Below, piece by piece: positions 9,401 to 15,195 of a DNA stretch of 27,614 bases (within the stretch, counting starts at the first letter, position 1; each line of letters starts with the position of its first letter). The position numbers and the translations under genes are program-made. The notes beneath the pieces were generated by a model. The model saw nothing but the letters and a program-made list of their open reading frames with translations. It was not told the origin of the DNA and did not search any database. Source of the DNA: an uncultured Lachnospiraceae bacterium (lineage in GTDB: Bacteria > Bacillota > Clostridia > Lachnospirales > Lachnospiraceae); the NCBI GenBank assembly GCA_934338765.1, contig CAKRHL010000010.1:1-27614 (forward strand), written 5' to 3'.

Positions 9401-10950
9401 ATAAGCAGTATGCGATCATTGCCCGTAAGGAGACAAAGACAGATGTTGTTATCATGTCTCCGGACATTGATGCAGAGATCACTGGTTATGATGACAAGGA
9501 TACACTGGAAGACAACGAGGATGATACCATTTCCGTTTCTGTCATTCCGGCAAACCCTGATTATAAATACGGTATTCTGGTAAAGAAGGATGGTAAGTAT
9601 ACAGCACTGGGAACAAAATATGATGAGACCAAAAAAGAATATGTATACGATAAGTCATCCAAGGATTATTGGACTCCGGGTGGAGACGGAAAGGTTATCT
9701 TCTCCGATCTGCCGGCAGATGGTACATACAAGGTAGTAGCTCTTGACAAGAATGCTACATTGGAGGATCTCAAGAATGTTTCCGAGCTGACACCGGATCA
9801 GATCGTAGGTGGTTCTATTGATCTCGTCTCCGAGCCTCATCCGGTACAGACAAAGAAACCGGACGCAGCCAGTCCGAGTCCGTCAGCATCCGGAAGCCCG
9901 TCACCTAGTACAAGTCCGTCAGCATCCGGAAGCCCGTCTGCGTCGCCTAGTGTCGCACCGAGTGATACTCCAAGTGCAAGTCCGTCGGTATCACCAAGCA
10001 ACGATCCGGACGGCAGCGCAAGTCCGTCGGTATCACCAAGCAACGATCCGGACAGCAGTGCAAGTCCATCTGTATCACCAAGCAACGATCCGAATGCGAG
10101 CAAGACACCGGCTCCAAGTGGAAGCCCGTCAGCAACGCCAAGCACAAGTCCGACAGCGACACCGACCGGAACACTTCCGGTTAATACATCTGTAGCGCTG
10201 ACACCGGATCAGATCAGCAAGGTTGACAAGTTTGTAGAGGATCACGGTAAGGATTCTTCCGGTGAGATCATCAAAAAGGTAGATGATCTTACAAAAGACA
10301 TCATTGCTTCCGGTGAGAAGGAATGGAACGAAATGACCGCAGAAGAGCAGTCTGCTGTAAATCAGAGACTGAAGGATGGCGGATGTATGTATACATATCC
10401 ACAGCTTCTGGAAATGGCCAATGCATACAAGATTCCGGGCTTCAAGCTTCATAAGGTAATGAAGAAGGGATCTAAGGCAAAATTAAAGCTGATGAAATGT
10501 AAGGGTGCAACAGTCATTGTAACATCCACAAACAGCAAAGTAGCTACTGTGAACAAGAAGGGTGTTATCAAGGCGAAGAAAAAAGGGAAAGCGACTCTTA
10601 CAATTACAGCGGTTAAAGGAAAATACAGCAACCGTCTGGTTGTCAACATTGAGGTTCGTAAGAAGTTCAAGAATGCATCTGAGCTGAAGAAGTTTAAGTC
10701 CAGCCGCATCAAGACACCGACGATCCTGATCGCCAAGAAAAGAAAGCTGAAGAAGTCAACCAAGATTAAGATCTATGGTTTGGAAAAGAGTGCGAAAGTT
10801 AAGTATGTGTCATACAATAAGAAGGCACTGCCAATAAATAAGAAGGGACGCTACACTGCAAAGAAGAAAGGTAAATCCCTGATGCGTGTAACCGTCAAGC
10901 AGAATGACAAGAAATACTTCCTGTATCTGTATGTAACAGCATTCAAATAA
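6493..10950 (+). CDS. Large secreted protein: C-type-lectin-like domain, Ig-like repeats, Pro/Ser stalk, basic Big_2 C-terminus
   Basis: A 1485-residue exported protein. Residues 1-37 form a signal peptide (basic start, hydrophobic core, cleavage near AKA-AS). A beta-rich N-terminal region (about 38-200) is followed by a C-type-lectin-like domain (about 202-404) with WIG, WRWVSGPE, EPN at 360-362 and WND at 382-384. Four Ig-like units follow (about 444-555, 555-665, 680-784, 784-900), each ending in a YxW core plus a TLT/VLT strand pattern. A further beta region (about 900-1110), a Pro/Ser/Ala stalk (about 1118-1228), a short helical segment and a very lysine-rich C-terminus with a Big_2-like unit (about 1336-1390) complete it. 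There is no LPXTG motif with membrane tail, so any wall attachment must be non-covalent or charge-based. AGGAGGG precedes the ATG. A role in glycan binding or adhesion is inferred from the lectin-type motifs. Confidence 0.85.
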   Translation: MNRKRMRKRSISWLLVLSMVMSLFGGEFAAPRSAKAASGEATITFGKAKISSAGYYTYPDLTVSVPDESKTIHNLTVTADSGYIRVTGTTILDAHETSSRKVVGKGILTAESLDEKYGTDGGVSQGSGKEDLSTDSTSMYESITFDFDSVYDLSKELPRGAEVSVVQAYLRTLRFTTGEQGNQKVTITATTLASTDMKTTVNGKNIQLHYYNGHFYAYVPFAKETYGWETGSWEKAYNEAKTAKFNGVTGYLATLTSRGEDRFLFSTFPEHGNFARTGWIGCTRISLADVESGNIDQTLPKFTGDNPEDFVWRWVSGPEAGEEFGQQVSACGYVDSYKDGGFETKDGYFSNWENGSSNVEPNGGTAMDEGFGYYGKYEYGRWNDWPNDGPNAGYYIEFGGMPGDDEALKDNLGEEVLVSGSEIEDKVVNPNVKDPGTTETPDKKSFSGTPVIATKNSDDEIKAGTILNIDASDVKDDETSKTVEGYTDYVYKWYVGVEDKTEGTIRWTEIANQTGSSLTLTDELIDHKIKVELVGKDNYEGSIATSKEFDATHTKKSFTGRPSIVQKNEDDELAPGTILVADLEDLVSPADADIADQVDYIWKSKDADGNEKIIGTDPSYVVKKEDQGKDIYLTVKAKDDSDDYTGSATSREPFTIPAAATPTPAPSGAATEEPAPSPILGRPSIENDKIDEESNPLNVKGAVLTANIDKITPVGAKDSLIYQWSFRESDGSLTPIDGANGKSYTLREEDLDKTIVVSVKGNEDEGYYGTRISFPYDTTRQKVAITGKVGVVNKTINEEDGKQYEVKREGTVLEADISGIGPDGAQDSLTYQWGVWNEDGTFEPIEDATDRNYVLTKDEIDKQVGVKVSGSGHYKGTIASDKYDTTRTDSDVTFEESDEEGKTKIVVSPTLEDTVYAIIELGGDEKPLWDIPTVDENDVTQKPTKITEDLSGYYRPAKPGGKLIFTVDKNKQYAIIARKETKTDVVIMSPDIDAEITGYDDKDTLEDNEDDTISVSVIPANPDYKYGILVKKDGKYTALGTKYDETKKEYVYDKSSKDYWTPGGDGKVIFSDLPADGTYKVVALDKNATLEDLKNVSELTPDQIVGGSIDLVSEPHPVQTKKPDAASPSPSASGSPSPSTSPSASGSPSASPSVAPSDTPSASPSVSPSNDPDGSASPSVSPSNDPDSSASPSVSPSNDPNASKTPAPSGSPSATPSTSPTATPTGTLPVNTSVALTPDQISKVDKFVEDHGKDSSGEIIKKVDDLTKDIIASGEKEWNEMTAEEQSAVNQRLKDGGCMYTYPQLLEMANAYKIPGFKLHKVMKKGSKAKLKLMKCKGATVIVTSTNSKVATVNKKGVIKAKKKGKATLTITAVKGKYSNRLVVNIEVRKKFKNASELKKFKSSRIKTPTILIAKKRKLKKSTKIKIYGLEKSAKVKYVSYNKKALPINKKGRYTAKKKGKSLMRVTVKQNDKKYFLYLYVTAFK
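9973..10098 (+). repeat. Three tandem 42-bp coding repeats in the Pro/Ser stalk
   Basis: Units at 9973-10014, 10015-10056 and 10057-10098 each encode SASPSVSPSNDPxx (14 residues). Units 1 and 2 are almost identical in DNA; unit 3 has synonymous changes (CCATCT for CCGTCG) and ends NA. Because the unit is a multiple of 3, gain or loss changes stalk length without a frameshift. Further shorter PSASGSP-type repeats lie just upstream (about 9868-9950). Confidence 0.95.
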
Positions 10951-10987
10951 AATAAAAACATATTTCTGGGAGATCAGAACGATAATG

Positions 10988-11018
10988 ACAAGCGTCGTAC
11001 GAAAGGTGCGGCGCTTGT
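10988..11018 (+). terminator. Strong hairpin, likely terminator of the surface-protein gene
   Basis: A 13-bp stem (10988-11000 with 11006-11018, including G-T wobbles) with a 5-nt loop GAAAG. The T tail is short (TT, then GCGCTTT), so termination could be inefficient or factor-assisted. It lies between the surface-protein stop and the metY promoter. Confidence 0.65.
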
Positions 11019-11098
11019 TTGCGCTTTGATCCGGGAGAGCATATTTCGCCTGATCAGATAAAATCTGACCGGGGAAACAACTTTTTTGATAATTCCTA

Positions 11099-11127
11099 TT
11101 GACAAAGTATGAAAAGGGGTGTAATAT
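11099..11127 (+). promoter_or_regulatory. Sigma-A promoter of the sulfur operon (upstream of metY)
   Basis: A perfect -35 TTGACA (11099-11104), a 17-nt spacer, and a -10 TAATAT (11122-11127) predict transcription from about 11134, roughly 38 nt before the metY ATG. This is the best promoter in the window. No comparably strong promoter was seen between metY and cysN, so it may drive the whole set. Confidence 0.85.
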
Positions 11128-11150
11128 ATCCCTAGTAAATCGATAGAGAT
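11128..11150 (+). promoter_or_regulatory. Candidate operator: 23-bp inverted repeat at the operon start site
   Basis: ATCCCTA (11128-11134), a 9-bp AT-rich centre, and TAGAGAT (11144-11150) form an inverted repeat with one mismatch, directly after the -10 box and covering the predicted start site. Position and length suit a dimeric repressor. The cysteine-free Rrf2 protein encoded at the end of the operon is the obvious candidate (inference). Confidence 0.6.
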
Positions 11151-11171
11151 TACAGAGATTGGAGAAAACAA

Positions 11172-12413
11172 ATGACAGAGTATGGATTTAACACAATGCT
11201 TTTGCACGGTGTACCACAGGAGGATCCTTACGGAGCCACCCATACACCGATCTATCAAAGCAGTGCCTTTCAGCACAAAAGTGCCGAAGATCTGGAAAAT
11301 ATCTTCACGAATAAGGCGATGGGTTTTTCTTACACCCGGATCAATAATCCTACCGTGGAGGCATTTGAAAAGAGGATCACGAAGCTGGAGCACGGAGCGG
11401 CAAGCGTCGCATGTGCCTCCGGAATGGCAGCATTATTTAATGCACTGGCCAATATCCTGCAGGCTGGGGATGAGGTGGTTGCGGCAGCCGGACTTTACGG
11501 CGGCACCGTAGAGCTTTTCGAGGATCTGGAAAGCTTCGGGATCACCACAAGGTATGTGACAGAGAATGAGCCGGAGGCATATGAGAAGCTCATCACAGAC
11601 CGGACGAGAGTGATCTTTGCAGAGACCATCGGTAATCCGAAGCTGGATGTCACAGACATTCAGGCGGTGGCTGATATGGCACATTCTCACGGACTGCCTC
11701 TTGTCATAGACAATACAGTGGCAACTCCTTATCTGGTAAAGCCGCTGGAGCTTGGAGCAGATGTGGTGATAAACTCCTCTTCAAAGTACATAAATGGAAA
11801 CAGTGATGCCATCAGCGGTATCCTCACCTGGGGAGGCAGGTTTCAATGGGATCCGGAGAGATATCCGGGACTTGTACCTTATAAGAAATTTGGTCCAATG
11901 GCATATGTGGCAAAGCTTCGGAACGGACTCTTCCGAAATACGGGAGCCTGCTTATCTCCGCAAAATGCATTTCTAAATAATCTGGGGCTGGAAACTCTGG
12001 GACTGCGAATGCAGAGACAGTGTGACAATGCCAAGGCACTGGCAGAGTTCCTGAGAGATATGGGAGCAGGACTTACGGTAAATTATCCGGGACTGCCGGA
12101 GAGTCCATACTACAAGCTGGCAAAGAAACAGTTAAACGGCGGTTTCGGAGCCATCATCACAGTGAGGACGGGAAGCAGGGAAAAGGCATTTGAGATCATC
12201 AATACATTAAAGCTTCCATATATTCTGTCCAATATTGGGGACACTAAGACATTAGTTCTTCATCCGGCATCCACGATCGCGGTTCATCTTTCTAAGGAGG
12301 ACCAGATCCAGTCGGGAGTATATGAGGACCAGATCCGGATCAGTGTTGGTATTGAGGATATTGAGGATCTGAAAAAGGATTTTGAAACTGCGATCCGTGC
12401 AGTAAACGCATAA
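11172..12413 (+). CDS. metY: O-acetylhomoserine sulfhydrylase MetY
   Basis: A 413-residue cytoplasmic PLP enzyme of the Cys/Met metabolism family that replaces the acetyl group of O-acetyl-L-homoserine with a sulfur donor to give homocysteine. The PLP lysine is Lys205 in INSSSKYINGN. Other family marks are GFSYTRINNPTVEAFE (substrate/PLP region), CASGMAA, and the C-terminal HPASTIAVHLS. GGAG lies 7 nt before the ATG. It is the first gene of the operon and sits with a ThiS-like carrier, an E1-like enzyme and a JAMM protease. This suggests it uses a protein thiocarboxylate rather than, or in addition to, free sulfide, as shown for the Wolinella succinogenes homologue set. The substrate (O-acetyl versus O-succinyl) is by family. 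Confidence 0.92.
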   Translation: MTEYGFNTMLLHGVPQEDPYGATHTPIYQSSAFQHKSAEDLENIFTNKAMGFSYTRINNPTVEAFEKRITKLEHGAASVACASGMAALFNALANILQAGDEVVAAAGLYGGTVELFEDLESFGITTRYVTENEPEAYEKLITDRTRVIFAETIGNPKLDVTDIQAVADMAHSHGLPLVIDNTVATPYLVKPLELGADVVINSSSKYINGNSDAISGILTWGGRFQWDPERYPGLVPYKKFGPMAYVAKLRNGLFRNTGACLSPQNAFLNNLGLETLGLRMQRQCDNAKALAEFLRDMGAGLTVNYPGLPESPYYKLAKKQLNGGFGAIITVRTGSREKAFEIINTLKLPYILSNIGDTKTLVLHPASTIAVHLSKEDQIQSGVYEDQIRISVGIEDIEDLKKDFETAIRAVNA

Positions 12414-12449
12414 ATAAGAAATGATCTGATCAGAGAAGATCAAAGGAGA

Positions 12450-12470
12450 AAGCTGCGGCTGGCGCAGTTT
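12450..12470 (+). other. Intercistronic hairpin between metY and the sulfite reductase gene
   Basis: An 8-bp stem (12450-12457 with 12463-12470, one G-T wobble) with a 5-nt loop and no T tract after it. It may mark RNA processing or stabilise the 5' part of the operon message. It is not a canonical terminator. Confidence 0.45.
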
Positions 12471-12514
12471 AGGACATAAAGGGCATATGAAATATGAAAG
12501 GATAGGTACAGAAC

Positions 12515-13375
12515 ATGGCAGTAGATTACGGAACATTGAAAAAAGGCGGATTTATGAGACAGAAGCAGAAAAATAACTTTTCTCTTCGTATCGCCGTAGT
12601 GGGTGGAACCCTTACCGCAGAAAATCTTAAAAAGATCGCAGAGGTTGCAGAGGCACACGGTGAGGGATATGTACATCTTACCTCGAGACAGGGAGTAGAA
12701 ATTCCGTTTATTAAATTAGATGATATTGACGTGGTGAAGGAAGAGCTTGCTGAAGGCGGCTGCAAGCCGGGTGTATGCGGACCGAGAGTCCGTACCGTGA
12801 CAGCCTGTCAGGGTAATGCAGTTTGTCCAAGCGGTAACATTGATACACAGGACATTGCAAAGAAGCTGGATGAGCGTTATTTCGGCAGAGAGCTTCCACA
12901 CAAATTTAAGTTTGGTGTGACAGGATGTCGTAACAACTGCCTTAAGGCAGAGGAAAATGATGTGGGAATCAAGGGTGCCACAAAGGTAGCATGGAAAGAG
13001 GATGCCTGCATCGGCTGTGGACTTTGTGTGAAGGTCTGCCGCGAGGGGGCATTGAAGCTGGAGGATGGCAAGATCACACTGGATCAGGGCAAATGTAATT
13101 ACTGTGGCCGTTGCGTGAAGTCCTGTCCGACAGACGCGTGGGATGCCCAGAGTGCATATCTGGTATCCTGTGGAGGTACCTTTGGTAATACCATCAAGGA
13201 AGGTCAGTATATGCTGCCACCGATCACTTCAGAGGAACAGCTTTTCCGGGTGACAGATGCAGCGATCCAGTTCTTTGATGATCACGCAAACGCCGGAGAG
13301 CGTTTCAAGTTTACCATTGACAGAGTAGGAAGCGATAAATTATACAAGGTATTAAAGGAGGCATATGATGGCTGA
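12515..13375 (+). CDS. Small siroheme sulfite reductase with built-in two-cluster ferredoxin domain
   Basis: A 286-residue cytoplasmic enzyme, probably six-electron reduction of sulfite to sulfide. The N-terminal half has one nitrite/sulfite reductase repeat (VHLTSRQGVEIPF) and the siroheme/4Fe-4S signature as Cys98-x5-Cys104 plus Cys138-x3-Cys142. Cys142 is the expected bridging ligand. Inserted after it are two 4Fe-4S motifs, CIGCGLC(x3)C starting at Cys165 and CNYCGRC(x3)C starting at Cys194. It is much shorter than assimilatory CysI and resembles AsrC/low-molecular-weight Sir proteins. No reductase partner is encoded nearby, so ferredoxin is a likely electron source (inference). A nitrite reductase role is possible by family but unlikely here. 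The TGA lies inside the next gene's start. Confidence 0.87.
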   Translation: MAVDYGTLKKGGFMRQKQKNNFSLRIAVVGGTLTAENLKKIAEVAEAHGEGYVHLTSRQGVEIPFIKLDDIDVVKEELAEGGCKPGVCGPRVRTVTACQGNAVCPSGNIDTQDIAKKLDERYFGRELPHKFKFGVTGCRNNCLKAEENDVGIKGATKVAWKEDACIGCGLCVKVCREGALKLEDGKITLDQGKCNYCGRCVKSCPTDAWDAQSAYLVSCGGTFGNTIKEGQYMLPPITSEEQLFRVTDAAIQFFDDHANAGERFKFTIDRVGSDKLYKVLKEAYDG

Positions 13376-13616
13376 GATTAAGATTGATGATAATGTAGAT
13401 ATTACAGATGTGGTTTGCCCGGTAACTTTTGTAAAGGCAAAGGTAGCACTGGAGGAGCTTGATGACGGAGAGATCCTTGCAATCAGGATGAATGACGGCG
13501 AGCCGGTACAGAACGTACCGAGAAGTATAAAGGAAGAGGGTCATCAGATCCTCAAGCTGGAGGACAACGAGGATGGAACTTACACCCTGATCGTCCGTAA
13601 GGTAGAAGAAGAGTAA
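13368..13616 (+). CDS. TusA-like sulfurtransferase
   Basis: A small 82-residue protein with the TusA/SirA motif near its N-terminus: Cys17-Pro in VVCPVTFVKAKVALEEL. The second proline of the usual CPxP is Thr here. In the family this cysteine carries persulfide sulfur. Two overlapping ATG codons exist (13365, 13368); the second is preferred because GGAGG (13357-13361) lies 6 nt before it. It overlaps the sulfite reductase gene by 8 bp, so coupling is tight. A role handing sulfide or persulfide sulfur toward the HcyF/HcyS pair is inferred from neighbours only. Confidence 0.82.
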   Translation: MAEIKIDDNVDITDVVCPVTFVKAKVALEELDDGEILAIRMNDGEPVQNVPRSIKEEGHQILKLEDNEDGTYTLIVRKVEEE

Positions 13617-13652
13617 AGAGAGAACAACTTACAGAAAGGCATGGTGATACAT

Positions 13653-13967
13653 ATGGCAGCAAGAATTAATGAGCAGCAGTTTGAAGAAAAGGTATTGAAA
13701 GCGGATAAGCCGGTTTTGGTGGATTTTTATTCGGATACATGCATTCCATGCAAAAGAATGGCTGGTGTGCTTGGTGAGATTGAGGATGATTACGAGGGCA
13801 GGCTCGATGTGGTTAAGGTCAATGTAAATTATGAGCAGGGTCTTGCCGGTAAGTACGATGTAATGTCGGCACCAACACTGATCTATTTCATTCACGGAGA
13901 GCAGCAGTGGAGACTCACCGGAGTAGCCAAGAGAGAAGAGATCACAAAGCTTGTGACAGATATCTGA
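13653..13967 (+). CDS. Thioredoxin-fold protein with atypical CIPC active site
   Basis: A 104-residue cytoplasmic thioredoxin. The redox motif is Cys30-Ile-Pro-Cys33 in SDTCIPCKRM, so both the tryptophan and the glycine of the usual WCGPC are replaced. The cis-proline loop (SAPTLIYF) is intact. In-frame ATGs exist at 13641 and 13653; the second gives the normal domain length and the first is almost on top of the GAAAGG site, so the choice is uncertain. It lies between the TusA-like gene and hcyS, so a dedicated reductant for APS reductase, TusA or the thiocarboxylate cycle is plausible. The thioredoxin reductase gene at 20977 is a possible partner. Confidence 0.87.
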   Translation: MAARINEQQFEEKVLKADKPVLVDFYSDTCIPCKRMAGVLGEIEDDYEGRLDVVKVNVNYEQGLAGKYDVMSAPTLIYFIHGEQQWRLTGVAKREEITKLVTDI

Positions 13968-13980
13968 AGAGATAAAACAG

Positions 13981-14071
13981 TGTCCGCAAAACGGGATATA
14001 TAAAACAAGGAGAAGTGTCCTGAAAATGGGACACGAAAAGTATATAAAATATGTCCAAAAAAACGGGCATA
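13981..14071 (+). repeat. Three degenerate ~36-bp repeats with hairpin potential upstream of hcyS
   Basis: Copies of TGTCC-(A-rich, 6-7 nt)-GGG start at 13981, 14016 and 14052, so spacing is 35 and 36 bp. Copy 2 folds as TGTCCT/GGGACA with loop GAAAAT, copy 3 (from 14051) as ATGTCC/GGGCAT, copy 1 more weakly as CCG/CGG. The surrounding sequence is A-rich. The whole 169-bp gap between the thioredoxin gene and hcyS is unusually long for this compact operon. Confidence 0.7.
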
Positions 14072-14136
14072 CCAAAATAAAAAGACGATGTATCTGCAGG
14101 TTAAACCGGATACAGGAAAGGGTAAAGGTTATCATT

Positions 14137-14346
14137 ATGACAATCACAATCGCAGGAAACAAGAAAGAGTATGAAGAGGGTGTTACAGTAGAGCAGCTTA
14201 TTGAGAAGGAAAATGTAGAGAATCCATTGTATGTTACCGTAACGATCAATGATGATTTTGTAAACAGAGAAAAGTTTGGCGAGACTGTCCTGAAGGACGG
14301 AGATGCCGTAGAATTTCTTTACTTCATGGGAGGAGGAGCAAGATAA
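14137..14346 (+). CDS. hcyS: ThiS-like sulfur carrier protein with masked C-terminus (HcyS type)
   Basis: A 69-residue ubiquitin-fold (ThiS/MoaD family) protein. Family marks are MTITIAGNKKEYEEG, VTVTINDDFVNREKF and LKDGDAVEFLYFMGGG. Instead of ending in Gly-Gly it ends Gly65-Gly66-Gly67-Ala68-Arg69, so two residues must be removed before the glycine carboxylate can be adenylated. The frame is open upstream to an ATG at 14026, but homology starts at 14137, which has AAAGG 8 nt before it. Its stop overlaps the hcyF start (TAATG). No thiazole genes (thiG, thiH) are near, while metY, hcyF and a JAMM protease are, so homocysteine synthesis is the likely use. The symbol follows the Wolinella system by inference. 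Confidence 0.85.
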   Translation: MTITIAGNKKEYEEGVTVEQLIEKENVENPLYVTVTINDDFVNREKFGETVLKDGDAVEFLYFMGGGAR

Positions 14347-15149
14347 TGGCTTTTACAAACGAACAGCTTGAGAGATATTCCCGTCATATCATTCTCCAGG
14401 AAGTGGGAGTGAAGGGACAGAAAAAGCTGCTGAATGCCAGCGTTCTGATCATCGGAGCCGGTGGACTTGGTGCTCCGGCAGCACTTTATCTGGCAGCAGC
14501 AGGAGTAGGAACCATCGGTATTGTGGATGCGGATGAGGTAGATCTTTCCAATCTGCAGAGACAGGTCATTCATACGACCAATGATGTGGGCAAGGCAAAG
14601 GTGAAATCCGCAGCAGAGACCATGGAAGCCATCAACCCGGATGTAACCGTAAAGACATACCGTACCTTCGTAGATTCCAGCAATATTATGGATCTCATTA
14701 AGGACTATGATTTCATTATCGACGGTACCGATAATTTCCCGGCAAAGTTTTTGATCAATGATGCCTGTGTTATGGCGGAGAAGCCATTCTCGCATGCCGG
14801 TATCATCCGCTTCAAGGGTCAGCTTATGACCTATGTACCGGGAGAAGGACCATGTTACCGTTGTGTATTCAAAAATCCACCGCCAAAGGATGCGGTTCCA
14901 ACCTGTAAGCAGGCTGGTGTCATCGGTGCTATGGGCGGCGTGATCGGAAGCCTGCAGGCAATGGAGGCTATCAAATATATTATCGGTAAGGGAGATCTTC
15001 TCACAGGAAAGCTTCTGACCTATGATGCATTAAAGATGGAATTCCATACCATTAAGCTTCCGAAGGATGATCACTGTGCGGTATGCGGCGATGAGCCAAC
15101 CATCACAGAGCTGATCGATTATGAGCAGGCAGTATGCGACCTTAAGTAG
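14346..15149 (+). CDS. hcyF: E1-like adenylyltransferase of the ThiF/MoeB family (HcyF type)
   Basis: A 267-residue enzyme that would adenylate the C-terminal glycine of HcyS and allow sulfur to enter as a thiocarboxylate. Visible are RYSRHIIL near the N-terminus, the nucleotide loop GAGGLGAP (37-44), DxDEVDLSNLQRQ, TDNFPAKFLIND, Cys187 in PTCKQAGVIG at the family catalytic cysteine position, and the structural zinc pairs Cys170/Cys173 and Cys244/Cys247. It lacks the C-terminal rhodanese domain of MoeZ/MOCS3-type proteins, so sulfur must come from another protein or free sulfide. Start and hcyS stop overlap by one base. Generic annotation would be HesA/MoeB/ThiF; the specific role rests on context. 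Confidence 0.87.
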   Translation: MAFTNEQLERYSRHIILQEVGVKGQKKLLNASVLIIGAGGLGAPAALYLAAAGVGTIGIVDADEVDLSNLQRQVIHTTNDVGKAKVKSAAETMEAINPDVTVKTYRTFVDSSNIMDLIKDYDFIIDGTDNFPAKFLINDACVMAEKPFSHAGIIRFKGQLMTYVPGEGPCYRCVFKNPPPKDAVPTCKQAGVIGAMGGVIGSLQAMEAIKYIIGKGDLLTGKLLTYDALKMEFHTIKLPKDDHCAVCGDEPTITELIDYEQAVCDLK

Positions 15150-15195
15150 AAAACACCGGTGAATAGAGAGATGATATAGAAAGCAAGGTGAAAAT

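Noticed and set aside
10174..10188. LPVNT as a sortase sorting signal in the large surface protein
   Set aside because: It is about 250 residues from the C-terminus, the fifth residue is Thr but Gly does not follow, and there is no membrane segment after it.
9809..10195. Alternative-frame + strand open frame over the Pro/Ser stalk
   Set aside because: Repetitive Arg/His/Gln-rich translation is what the PSxSP-coding repeats give in another frame; there is no ribosome site.
10951..11171. SAM riboswitch or T-box upstream of metY
   Set aside because: The promoter predicts a leader of only about 38 nt and neither the conserved SAM-I core nor a T-box sequence is seen; the region holds a terminator hairpin, a promoter and an inverted repeat instead.
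13981..14071. CRISPR-like array
   Set aside because: Only three short degenerate copies, no near-identical repeats of 24 bp or more, A-rich non-unique spacers and no cas genes.
14026..14136. In-frame upstream start for hcyS giving a 37-residue N-terminal extension
   Set aside because: The ThiS-type fold starts at the 14137 ATG, which has its own ribosome site; the extension is composed of repeat-derived, lysine-rich sequence. The AAGGAG at 14008 is too far (12 nt) to be convincing.
14137..15149. Thiamin synthesis (thiS/thiF) reading of the carrier and E1 genes
   Set aside because: No thiG, thiH or other thiamin genes are present. The carrier has a masked C-terminus and the neighbours are metY, a JAMM protease and sulfate reduction genes.
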